From JBEEOW01 sp041191405 (GTDB taxonomy: Bacteria > Bacteroidota > Bacteroidia > Cytophagales > UBA9547): a stretch of 64,000 bases of DNA. Position numbers and translations under genes: made by a program. Positions 18,138 to 26,800 of the stretch are shown here, piece after piece; the stretch's first letter is position 1; each line of letters starts with the position of its first letter. The notes beneath the pieces are model-generated. The model saw nothing but the letters and a program-made list of their open reading frames with translations. It ran no database searches and was not told the origin of the DNA. Location of the stretch: NCBI GenBank assembly GCA_041191405.1, contig JBEEOW010000004.1, forward strand, positions 62,001 through 126,000, given 5' to 3'.

Positions 18138-18174
18138 CAAAAGGGAGTAATTTTATTTAATTACTCCCTTTTTT
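18138..18174 (+). terminator. Terminator of the SiaB-SiaC operon
   Basis: Stem AAAGGGAGTAATT / AATTACTCCCTTT with a short loop, followed by TTTTATTTTA. It starts 6 bp after the second siaC. Confidence 0.9.
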
Positions 18175-18326
18175 ATTTTATAAATTTATCATTCTCTCAA
18201 TATTAACAAAAAACTATTTTTTGCACTTTAATATTATATTTACATTAATTCACAACCTAGAGACCAATAAAATAATATTTTTCAAAGACTTGTATATACT
18301 TTTGTAGGAGTAAATATTCAAATCCT

Positions 18327-19226
18327 ATGAAAATAAAATTAATTAAGCTTGCCATTATTTTAATTACCTGTATCTCTACTTTTGCATGTGTTTATGAGTA
18401 CAAAGAAAAAAAACACAGTACAACCAAAAATGATGAAAAAAACAAAACCATCATAATTAATGGAAGTACCACAGTTCACCCTTTAATGGATTTAATATGC
18501 AAAAAGTTTATAGAAAAAAACAATACTATTTCTGTTCAATTAACATCTTCAGGAAGTGCAGAAGGTTTAAAAAGCCTAACTAAGGATTCAACTGATATAG
18601 CAATGGCATCAAATAAAATTACAACAGATCAAAAGGTAGAGTTTAGAAAAAAAAATAAAGAATATGTTGAATATTTATTAGCTGGCGATGCTTTGGTGTT
18701 TATTGTAAATGTAAATAATCCTGTCAAAAAGCTTACAGAAAACGAACTATTACAAATTTATAACGGTAAAATAAATAATTGGAAACAGATTGGTGGTTTA
18801 GATTTACCCATAAAAATTGTATCAAGAAATCAAAAATCAGGAACTTTTTCATTTTTCAAAGAAATTTTCCTTAAAAACAATACATTGATTTCAAACATAC
18901 AATTTTATGAAAACAATGAAGATATTCTTAAAAGTGTGGCAAATGATAAATCAGTAATTGGTTTTACAAACTTTTCGACATTAGATTATTCAGTTGACCC
19001 TATCAATATTTCATTTGATAACTCAAAAACAAATTATATAGCACCAAGATCAGAAACTGTAAATAATATGACTTATAAATACTATAGAGGTTTGTATTTA
19101 TATTATAATCCAGAAAAATATCAAAAAATAAAACCTTTATTCGAATTACTACACAGTGACTCTATGCAAGAATTAATTACCAAATCAGGTTATATAAAAG
19201 TAAATCAAAATTTAATTTTAAAATAG
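18327..19226 (+). CDS. PstS-like substrate-binding lipoprotein
   Basis: 299 residues. The lipobox ends with Cys21 (STFAC), so it is a lipoprotein. The mature part has INGSTTVHPLMD, then LTSSGSAEGLKSL, then IAMASNKIT, and RNQKSGTFSFF, all marks of the PstS phosphate-binding family (periplasmic binding fold, phosphate gripped by Ser/Thr/Gly loops). No pstC, pstA or pstB is next to it. It is separated from the Sia operon by a terminator; a TAnnTTTG-like box (TACTTTTG, 18297-18304) precedes it. It may sense phosphate rather than feed a transporter. Confidence 0.85.
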   Translation: MKIKLIKLAIILITCISTFACVYEYKEKKHSTTKNDEKNKTIIINGSTTVHPLMDLICKKFIEKNNTISVQLTSSGSAEGLKSLTKDSTDIAMASNKITTDQKVEFRKKNKEYVEYLLAGDALVFIVNVNNPVKKLTENELLQIYNGKINNWKQIGGLDLPIKIVSRNQKSGTFSFFKEIFLKNNTLISNIQFYENNEDILKSVANDKSVIGFTNFSTLDYSVDPINISFDNSKTNYIAPRSETVNNMTYKYYRGLYLYYNPEKYQKIKPLFELLHSDSMQELITKSGYIKVNQNLILK

Positions 19227-19295
19227 ACTTAAGACAAAAGACTTAAGATTTAAGAATATATTTTTCTTAAGTCTTAAGTCTTTCATCTTAAGTCT
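19226..19295. repeat. Palindromic heptad-repeat tract (10 units)
   Basis: Exactly ten 7-base units: five of the GACTTAA type, then five of the TAAGTCT type, which is its reverse complement. The centre of symmetry is at 19260/19261. It fills the space between two convergent genes and starts on the last base of a stop codon. The RNA would fold into one long hairpin from either strand and may replace a terminator. Confidence 0.9.
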
Positions 19296-19300
19296 AAAAC

Positions 19301-20401
19301 CTACTTTTTATCCTCTTTTCTGGCATTATAACCAAACGAAACTCCAAATTTCAGACCATCCTTAGCTGGAATAAAAAAGCAGTTTACAGGAATATTCATT
19401 TTACCAGATTTAAAAGTTTTGCCTAATGCTATAATAAAGTTCGAATTCAGTCGAACACTTCCCCTACTATCGCTTTGGGTTGTATATACAGGGTTAGAAA
19501 CAGCAGGTGATTTAGAAAAATCATCCTTAACATAAGTTACTCCATTGTACTCAAACACTTCTGCTTTTTTATCAAAACTAAACGTTGGTCCAAAAGCAAA
19601 TTCCCAACCACTTACATTACTTCTTAATCCATTTAAAATAGAAAAACTTGGAAAAAATTGTCCTTGGTCAAGACCAGTAACCATAGGAATAAATTCAAAA
19701 AGTGCTTGAAAATTACCTTCATTCAAATATTGCTTTTCAAATTGATAACCAAATTGAAACATCATAGGAAAAGCATCATAACCACCATTGTCTTTACTTT
19801 TACTTAATAATCTAGCTTGATTACCAGTAAAAGCTACAAAACCCATTCGAGGCCCTCCAAGTTTTAATGAGTATGAATTTGGAGTATTTATAGCACTTTC
19901 AAAATTATTTTTCTTGGTCAATTTTTCTATGAGAACCAAATCTTCTTTTTGACCAAACATTCGTCTAACAGTAATATTTAACATGGATTGAATTTCTTCG
20001 GGCAAAGCTAAAAATTCTATAATTTCAGTTTTTTCAACCACTTCTTTTTTAACATCAATCATTTTAAGTGTAACAATGATTGTTTTTCCGTACAATTCAA
20101 CACTACCAGTAAACATTTTATCTGCATTGATAAGCTTACCCGTTTCAACCAAACATAATTTTCCATAGCAATTATCAATATTGATTTTATTTTTATCAAT
20201 TACATATTTAACGTCATATCTATCCATCACTTCAAAAGTATCAAGCTTATCAAGTTCTAAACGAACAAGATTACCAACTTGAGAAGCATCTAGATTAATA
20301 CCCTTAGAATCAACGTTTAATACTGTTACTTTACTTTTTTGAGCGAAACTAGCAAATGCACATCCTACACTTAAACCTAGCATTAAAATCATTTTTTTCA
20401 T
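19301..20401 (-). CDS. Exported CsgG/TolB-N-like protein with possible barrel
   Basis: About 366 residues from ATG at 20401, where a proper signal peptide begins (MKKMILMLGLSVGCAFASFAQ); an in-frame start at 20437 would put extra polar residues before it. Residues about 25-150 look like the CsgG/LpoB/TolB-N fold (VTVLNVDSKG, then LVRLELDKLDTFEVMDRYDV, and DKMFTGSVELYGKTIIVTLKMIDV). The C-terminal 200 residues look like an outer-membrane barrel. Such proteins are common and uncharacterised in Bacteroidota. Single gene. Confidence 0.6.
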   Translation of the reverse strand: MKKMILMLGLSVGCAFASFAQKSKVTVLNVDSKGINLDASQVGNLVRLELDKLDTFEVMDRYDVKYVIDKNKINIDNCYGKLCLVETGKLINADKMFTGSVELYGKTIIVTLKMIDVKKEVVEKTEIIEFLALPEEIQSMLNITVRRMFGQKEDLVLIEKLTKKNNFESAINTPNSYSLKLGGPRMGFVAFTGNQARLLSKSKDNGGYDAFPMMFQFGYQFEKQYLNEGNFQALFEFIPMVTGLDQGQFFPSFSILNGLRSNVSGWEFAFGPTFSFDKKAEVFEYNGVTYVKDDFSKSPAVSNPVYTTQSDSRGSVRLNSNFIIALGKTFKSGKMNIPVNCFFIPAKDGLKFGVSFGYNARKEDKK

Positions 20402-20671
20402 ATCAATTATTATATTTAGTTCAATTTGATATTGCAAATGTAGATTGAGTTAAATGCTTTTTGAAATTGATTTAAGGACTCAACAATTTGTATTGTTGCA
20501 GAAAATAATAATTTAATTTTTTATAAGAAACCTAATATTGAAATTTGCAAAAAATGCAAAAACAACGATTCAAAAACTAAATTTTGCAAAAACTTCACTT
20601 TACTTTTATTGAAATCAGAATATTAAAACCACAAATTTTAATTTTCGTTAGAGTTAAAAACTTGTTTTAAT

Positions 20672-21331
20672 ATGGCACTCACTAAAGAACAAATTGCTAA
20701 ACGCATTGCACAAGAATTGCAAGACGGCTTTTATGTGAATTTAGGTATAGGAATCCCGACTTTGGTTGCAAATTATATTCCAAAGGGCATTGATGTAATA
20801 TTACAATCAGAAAATGGTTTGCTAGGCATGGGAGAATTTCCTCTTGAAAAAGACATTGACCCTGATTTAATAAATGCAGGTAAACAAACGGTTACAGCAA
20901 TTGCAGGAGCATCAATTTTTAATTCAGCTGAAAGTTTTGCAATGATACGTGGTGGCCATGTCAATTTAACTGTACTTGGAGCAATGGAAGTTTCAGAAAA
21001 TGGAGACATTGCCAACTGGAAAGTACCAGGTAAAATGGTAAAAGGTATGGGAGGTGCTATGGATTTGGTGGCATCAGCAAAACATATTATAGTAGCAATG
21101 CAACATTGCAGTAACACAGGAGAATCCAAATTACTACCAAAATGCACTTTACCAATAACAGGTTTACACTGTGTAAAAAGAATTGTTACAGATTTAGCTG
21201 TGATTGACATATTACCTGAAGGAGGATTTTTGCTATTAGAGCACGCTCCTGGAGTAACGATAGATGAAATTAAGGCAGCAACTACAGGAAAATTAATTAT
21301 TTCGCCAGATGTAAAATGTATGAATATATAA
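20672..21331 (+). CDS. scoB: 3-oxoacid CoA-transferase, subunit B
   Basis: 219 residues, full length for the B subunit. The family signature LQSENGLLGMG is at 44-54 with the catalytic Glu47 that forms the acyl-CoA thioester intermediate; NLGIGIPTLVANYIP comes before it. The enzyme moves CoA from succinyl-CoA to acetoacetate or a related oxoacid. It needs an A subunit, normally encoded next to it, but none is found on either side here. Single gene before the tRNAs. Confidence 0.93.
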   Translation: MALTKEQIAKRIAQELQDGFYVNLGIGIPTLVANYIPKGIDVILQSENGLLGMGEFPLEKDIDPDLINAGKQTVTAIAGASIFNSAESFAMIRGGHVNLTVLGAMEVSENGDIANWKVPGKMVKGMGGAMDLVASAKHIIVAMQHCSNTGESKLLPKCTLPITGLHCVKRIVTDLAVIDILPEGGFLLLEHAPGVTIDEIKAATTGKLIISPDVKCMNI

Positions 21332-21417
21332 TTTTGAACAAATACACATTTTAAATAATTGACTATAAAATATTTAAATTTTTAAGGTGATTTTTTATAA
21401 AAATACACTTGCAGAAG

Positions 21418-21448
21418 TTTGTTCGTTAAAATAAAAATACTACCTTTG
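21418..21448 (+). promoter_or_regulatory. Promoter of the tRNA-Asn pair
   Basis: TTTG (21418-21421), a 19-base spacer, and TACCTTTG (21441-21448): a full match to the Bacteroidota consensus, 45 bases before the first tRNA. Confidence 0.8.
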
Positions 21449-21493
21449 TGAAACCGTTGGGAAGCAGTTTAGAAATAAACAAAGCCCATAAAT

Positions 21494-21567
21494 TCCTTCT
21501 TAGCTCAGTCGGTTAGAGCACATGACTGTTAATCATGGGGTCCCTGGTTCGAGCCCAGGAGAGGGAG
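21494..21567 (+). tRNA. tRNA-Asn (anticodon GTT), copy 1
   Basis: A 74-base cloverleaf. The acceptor stem TCCTTCT / AGAGGGA has one wobble pair. The D arm is GCTC..GAGC, the anticodon arm CATGA-CTGTTAA-TCATG, and the T arm CCTGG-TTCGAGC-CCAGG. The anticodon GTT reads Asn. CCA is not encoded. Confidence 0.97.
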
Positions 21568-21599
21568 CAACAAATTTATTGAAATAACCGAGATTAAAT

Positions 21600-21673
21600 T
21601 CCTTCTTAGCTCAGTCGGTTAGAGCACATGACTGTTAATCATGGGGTCCCTGGTTCGAGCCCAGGAGAGGGAG
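21600..21673 (+). tRNA. tRNA-Asn (anticodon GTT), copy 2
   Basis: Identical in all 74 bases to the first copy and 32 bp downstream of it, under the same promoter. A tandem duplication that includes a few flanking bases. Confidence 0.97.
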
Positions 21674-21675
21674 CT

Positions 21676-21708
21676 TAAGCCACTTAATTCGTTTTAAGTG
21701 GCTTTTTT
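21676..21708 (+). terminator. Terminator of the tRNA operon
   Basis: Stem AAGCCACTTA / TAAGTGGCTT, loop, then a run of T, three bases after the second tRNA. Confidence 0.9.
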
Positions 21709-21989
21709 GTTTTTGGACAACTTATACGTCAGAATAGATATAGAATTTTTAGTTGTCGGTCAAAAAGACACAATAACGGTGGCTGTAGTTTATCTATAAG
21801 AAAAAAAGGATTTTTTTTAATAAAACAAAAACTATAAACCATATTGAAAAATAAAAATTATCTATAATATAGTTTAATAAAACATCAAAATTGCTGTAGT
21901 TTTTTTTTTGAAAATATAAATTGTATAAACAAATATATAAAACTCCATTTAACGTATATTTGTATTACAGCATAACACACTCGTCAAGA
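21709..21989. other. Intergenic region before umuD
   Basis: 280 bases with no gene. The sequence GCTGTAGTTT occurs twice (about 21781 and 21893) and several ACTATA/TATAGT half-sites lie between, which may be operators for damage control of umuDC. No E. coli or Bacillus type SOS box is seen. The -7 box is given separately. Confidence 0.4.
21955..21962 (+). promoter_or_regulatory. -7 box of umuD promoter
   Basis: TATATTTG matches TAnnTTTG and lies 28 bases before ATG 21990. No good TTTG is found at the right distance upstream, as expected for a regulated promoter. It argues that translation starts at 21990, not at the earlier in-frame codon 21921. Confidence 0.55.
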
Positions 21990-22439
21990 ATGAAATTATC
22001 TATCTTACATAAATCAAGTACCATAGAGTTTTATACCGCAGAAACTAACACTGAACTTAGTTTACCTGTAGTAACTAATGGTATATCAGCGGGTTTCCCC
22101 TCCCCTGCTGACGATTTTTTAGATACAAGTATAGATTTAAATAAAGCTTTAATAAAAAATCCTAACTCTACTTTTTATGGAAAAGTTAAAGGCGATTCCA
22201 TGAAAGATGTAGGTATTCATGATGGTGATTTATTGGTAATTGATAAAAGTTTAGAACCCCAAGATGGCAAAATTGCTATTTGTTATATTGATGGAGAATT
22301 TACTGTTAAAAAAATAAAAATAGAGAAAGATTGTTGTTGGCTAGTACCGGCAAATGAAAAATATAAACCTATAAAAGTTACCCAAGAAAATGAATTTATT
22401 ATTTGGGGCATGGTGATTAATGTTATTAAATTTTTCTAA
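21990..22439 (+). CDS. umuD: UmuD-like self-cleaving subunit of DNA polymerase V
   Basis: 149 residues. The cleavage site lies in ISAGFPSPADDF (between Ala34 and Gly35; E. coli UmuD has Cys-Gly, LexA Ala-Gly). Catalytic Ser70 is in GDSM and Lys107 in FTVKK, with the 37-residue spacing of the S24 family. Cleavage yields the active form that pairs with UmuC. It lies 11 bp before umuC and forms an operon with it. Confidence 0.92.
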   Translation: MKLSILHKSSTIEFYTAETNTELSLPVVTNGISAGFPSPADDFLDTSIDLNKALIKNPNSTFYGKVKGDSMKDVGIHDGDLLVIDKSLEPQDGKIAICYIDGEFTVKKIKIEKDCCWLVPANEKYKPIKVTQENEFIIWGMVINVIKFF

Positions 22440-22450
22440 ATCAATTAATT

Positions 22451-23722
22451 ATGTTTGCTTTAATTGATTGTAACAATTTTTACGCTTCATGCGAGCGAGT
22501 GTTTCGCCCTGATTTAAATGGCAAACCTGTAGTTATTTTATCCAATAACGATGGTTGTGTAATTGCTCGTAGCAATGAAGCCAAGGCTATTGGTGTACCC
22601 ATGGGAGCTCCGGCATATCAATTTGAAAACATGTTCAAATTACATCATGTACATGTATTTTCAGCAAATTTTGCTTTGTATGGAGATATGAGCATGCGTG
22701 TGATGAATATTCTGTCAACTTATTGCCCTGATGTGGAGGTATATAGTATTGACGAAGCTTTTTTACATTTTACAGGTTTTGAAAAGTTTGATTTACAAAC
22801 CTACTGCGAGGAAATGTCTAGGAAAGTGCATAAATCAACCGGCATTCCTGTGAGTATTGGATTGGCACCAACCAAAGCTTTATCAAAATTAGCTAATAGA
22901 ATTGCAAAGAAATATCCTAAAGAAACCAAGGGCGTTTACATTATTGATTCGGAAGAAAAGCGTTTAAAAGCATTAAAATGGTTGAAAGTTGAAGATATTT
23001 GGGGCATTGGCAGACAATATGCCAAACTTTTAAATACTTATAATATCAACACAGCACTTGATTTTGTTAAGTTGCCCGACGACTTTGTAAAATCGAAATT
23101 AAGTGTTGTTGAACTCAGACTCAAACATGAATTAGAAGGCAAACAAACCTTAAGTTTAGAAGAAAAAAAAGCAAAGAAAAATATTTCAACCACACGTTCA
23201 TTTGAAAAAACATATTCCACTTTTGAAGAATTAAGAGAACGAATAGTTACATTTTCGGTATCCTGTGCTGAAAAATTACGCAGACAGAATTCATGTTGTA
23301 ACTCAATTATGGTTTTTATTAGAACCAATAATTTTAGAAAAGAACAACCTCAAAACAATAAAAACATTGTTGTAAAATTACCATTTTCAACTAATTCAAG
23401 TATTGAAATTGCTCAGTATGCAACAAAAGGTTTAAGTCAGATTTTTGAAGAAGGTTATGGCTATAAAAAAGCTGGGGTAATTATTATGGATTTTTGTAAA
23501 GAAACTGAAATCCAACAAAATATTTTTGAAAATAGCAATCCAAAGCACAAAGCATTAATGAAAGCTATGGATGTGTTGAATAGTAGTTTGGGTCAACAAA
23601 AAATCAAATTAGCTACTCAAGACAAAGATAGAATTTGGAAAATGAAACAAGAAAAACTTTCGCCAAGATATACTACCAAATTGAGTGAGATTATCACTGT
23701 GAATGCTAGTGATAAAATTTAG
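22451..23722 (+). CDS. umuC: Y-family DNA polymerase, UmuC type
   Basis: 423 residues, typical of UmuC. Palm motifs are ALIDCNNFYASCERVF at 3-18 and YSIDEAFLHF near 97-106, which hold the metal-binding acidic residues. GIPVSIGLAPTKALSKLAN, a helix-hairpin-helix region (VEDIWGIGRQYAKLL) and a little-finger domain follow. It copies damaged DNA together with cleaved UmuD. Followed by a strong terminator. Confidence 0.95.
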   Translation: MFALIDCNNFYASCERVFRPDLNGKPVVILSNNDGCVIARSNEAKAIGVPMGAPAYQFENMFKLHHVHVFSANFALYGDMSMRVMNILSTYCPDVEVYSIDEAFLHFTGFEKFDLQTYCEEMSRKVHKSTGIPVSIGLAPTKALSKLANRIAKKYPKETKGVYIIDSEEKRLKALKWLKVEDIWGIGRQYAKLLNTYNINTALDFVKLPDDFVKSKLSVVELRLKHELEGKQTLSLEEKKAKKNISTTRSFEKTYSTFEELRERIVTFSVSCAEKLRRQNSCCNSIMVFIRTNNFRKEQPQNNKNIVVKLPFSTNSSIEIAQYATKGLSQIFEEGYGYKKAGVIIMDFCKETEIQQNIFENSNPKHKALMKAMDVLNSSLGQQKIKLATQDKDRIWKMKQEKLSPRYTTKLSEIITVNASDKI

Positions 23723-23739
23723 TTTTTTACCTAAAAACT

Positions 23740-23781
23740 AAAAAAGGGTGAATTACCATTACTGATAATTCACCCTTTTTT
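23740..23781 (+). terminator. Terminator of umuDC
   Basis: Stem AAAGGGTGAATTA / TAATTCACCCTTT and a T-run, 17 bp after umuC. Confidence 0.9.
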
Positions 23782-23784
23782 TAG

Positions 23785-23847
23785 AGTATTAAGTATAGAG
23801 TATTAGGTATAATACTTTATACCTAATACTTTTTTCCTAATACTTAC
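23785..23847. repeat. Palindromic heptad-repeat tract (9 units)
   Basis: AGTATTA AGTATAG AGTATTA GGTATAA on the left, then TACTTTA TACCTAA TACTTTT TTCCTAA TACTTAC. The right units are complementary to the left ones. It overlaps the stop codon of the convergent T9SS gene. Confidence 0.85.
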
Positions 23848-26800
23848 TCAATAACCAACTTCGTTACATTGTTATTGATTTTAACAAAGTAAACACCACT
23901 TGAAAGAGAAAGATTTACTTCATTTTGACCTTTAACTAAACTTAAAGTTGCAACTTCTTTACCGAATGCATTTAAGATTACAGCAGAAGTTTCAGTTTCA
24001 GTTTCGATAGTAAATGAACCAGATGTTGGGTTTGGATAAATTGAAGTTGCAGCAGCAATTACAACATTATCACCCGTACGTGTAGTACAAGTACCGTTGC
24101 TTGTCCATGGTTTACCAGTACCTACAGCACCATTATTTAAATCAGGCTGAGCACCTTGCGTCCACCAGTTAGCTGTATATTTAATACCATTGTATTGAAC
24201 TGATTGTCCACCAGTGTAAGCAGTTGCTGGGTTGTAAACAGGTGCAGTACATGTTACATTTGGAGTTTTAACTTCAACTCTTACAGCTGGAGAATAAGCA
24301 TATTCGCCCATATCATCTGTGATTCTTACTGTGAAATCATATATTCCGTTAGGAACATTATTGAAGTTTACACTGTATTGAGTACCACCAGTTAATACCG
24401 AATTGATAATTTGCTCACCAATTTTGCTTGATCCGTTTACGAAATATTCAATTTTACCAGAAGTAAAATCTGGGTCGTAAGGTAATGCAGTTACTGTAAT
24501 GTTTGCATTTGTGTTAAATGTAGCATTAACAACTGGTGAAGTAATTGTTGCAGAAGGAATTCTGTTTTTGTAAACAATTACATTACTTGATGATGAACCA
24601 TTATTGTTATCAAAAGCAGTTACAGTGAAATATAACGAACCATCAGCGTATGGTGCTGGTAAGTTTGCAAAAGTAACTGAGTATGGTAAAATAGAATCTA
24701 CAATAGTCTCACCAGTTTTTGGTAAAGTAAATACTACTTTTTTAATTGTACCATCTTGGTCAGAAACATTAGCAGATACTGTTACAGGGTAACCTACTTT
24801 GTATTTAGGATTAATACCATTTACAGCTAAAGGAGCAGTTACAGCAATTACTGGAAGTCTGTTTTCAGCAACATCAATAGTTTGAACAGTTACAGCACCT
24901 TGGTTATCTGTAGCTTTAACTATAAATGTAGTTAAATATCTATTTCCAGAGCTAGCTAAATTAGGGAAAGTTGCAGTATAAGGTGCAGCTGTTAAAGTAA
25001 CAGTACTATTTGGAATATGTGGAGAATAAATCTCAACTTGAGATACATTACCATCATCAGTTACATTTGCTGAAACCGTTACAGAACCACCAACATTAAA
25101 TTTACTTCCAACAGTTGGAGCTGTGATTGTAACAACAGGAGCATCGTTATAATTAACTTGAGTACTTACAGCTCTTGAATTTTTACCACCATCACCAAAT
25201 GCTAAAGCAGTGATTCTAGTGAAAGTTTTACCAGTTAATACAGGTAATGTTAAATCAAATGAACCCGAAGTAACTACAAATTTACGTTCAGTAGTTGAAC
25301 CAAATTGACCATTTACAACTGCGTCAGAAACTAAATAAATTACTGAGTCAATAGCTAAATTTGTTGTATTAACATTTACATCAATTAATAAAGAAGAAAT
25401 ACTTCTTGAAACTGATGAATTATTAGCAGGAGAAACAATTGTTAACTCAGGAAGAGGTTTTGCATAGAATATTCTTTTAACTTCATCAGAAACTAAACCT
25501 TTAGAGAAAGCTACTGCATAAATTTCAGTATATCCATTATTTCTCAATGAAGGCAAGTAGCTTAAATTAAATGTAGTAGCATTTGTTAAAGTATATTTTC
25601 TAACATTTGCACAACCTGGACCATTGCAAAGTAACTCAACTACAACCAATCTAACCGAGTCAATTGTACTTGGAGCAATATTAAACCCAAGTGCTACATT
25701 TACTTTGTTATTATCTGAAGGATAGAAATATTGTTCTTGATTTTCAACAGGAGCATTAATTGTTACAACTGGTTTTATAGGTTGAACTACAGTGTAATTA
25801 ACTGATGGGCTAACTTCAGAAGCAATACCATTTTTAAATGCAACAACATTCACTTGTGAACTTACAGCTCCAGCAATTGGATCAACTGAAAGAGAATAAG
25901 GAGCAGTAGTTTGAGTAAATCTTCTTACAGTTGTGCAACCAGGACCATTACAAACTACATCTACTAAAATATATTTAACAGAGTCAACAACTGAAGGAGT
26001 TGTAGAAACAGTAAAATTAACTTTTTGACCAGCAGCAACACTTACTACCTGTCCTTCAGTTGGCGAAGTTATTGTAATTACAGGAGCTACATTTTGAACT
26101 TGGCAAGTTCCAGTTTCAGTCCATGGTTTACCAGTACCAACTGGACCACTATTTACGTCTGGTTGAGCACCTTGAGTCCACCAGTTAGCAGTATATATTT
26201 TACCATTGTATGACACTTTTTGTCCACCATTGTAAGCAGTTGTAGCGTTATATGCAGGTTCTGTACAAGTTACAGTACTACTACCCCCTTGTAAATCACC
26301 TTGAAAAATACCTCTTGCATAAGTTCCAACTAATAATTTACTTGTAATTGTATTGATTTCTAAATCGTTAATTGCAACACTTGGTAGTCCTTGGTTTATT
26401 AGAGTCCAATCAGTAGCAGAATACTTTTTAAAGAATAAATTTCCGTTTGCACCACCAATGTAAATAATATCCTCAGTACCTTTTTGAATTGCTAAACCAG
26501 TATAGTTAATACTTGGTAAAACACCAGATATTTGAGTAAATGTTGCACCTGCATTTTCACTTACATAAACGCCTCCCCATGAAGATACATAAACTCTTGA
26601 TGGGTTATTAGGAGATACTCTCATATTAGTAAATCCAAAAGAAATTGAGTAGTTATTCCAAGTTGAACCACCGTTTGAAGTTGAATAAATTTTTCCATCT
26701 TTATATGCATAAATATAATTGCTATTTGATTGAGCAACAGCAATTGCATTTGCATTCATAGCTTCTGGAGTAGAAAAATCTAAAATTTTATTCCAGTTAT

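Noticed and set aside
24204..24395. Small plus-strand ORFs within the large T9SS gene
   Set aside because: Several short open frames occur opposite this long coding sequence; they are antisense shadows.
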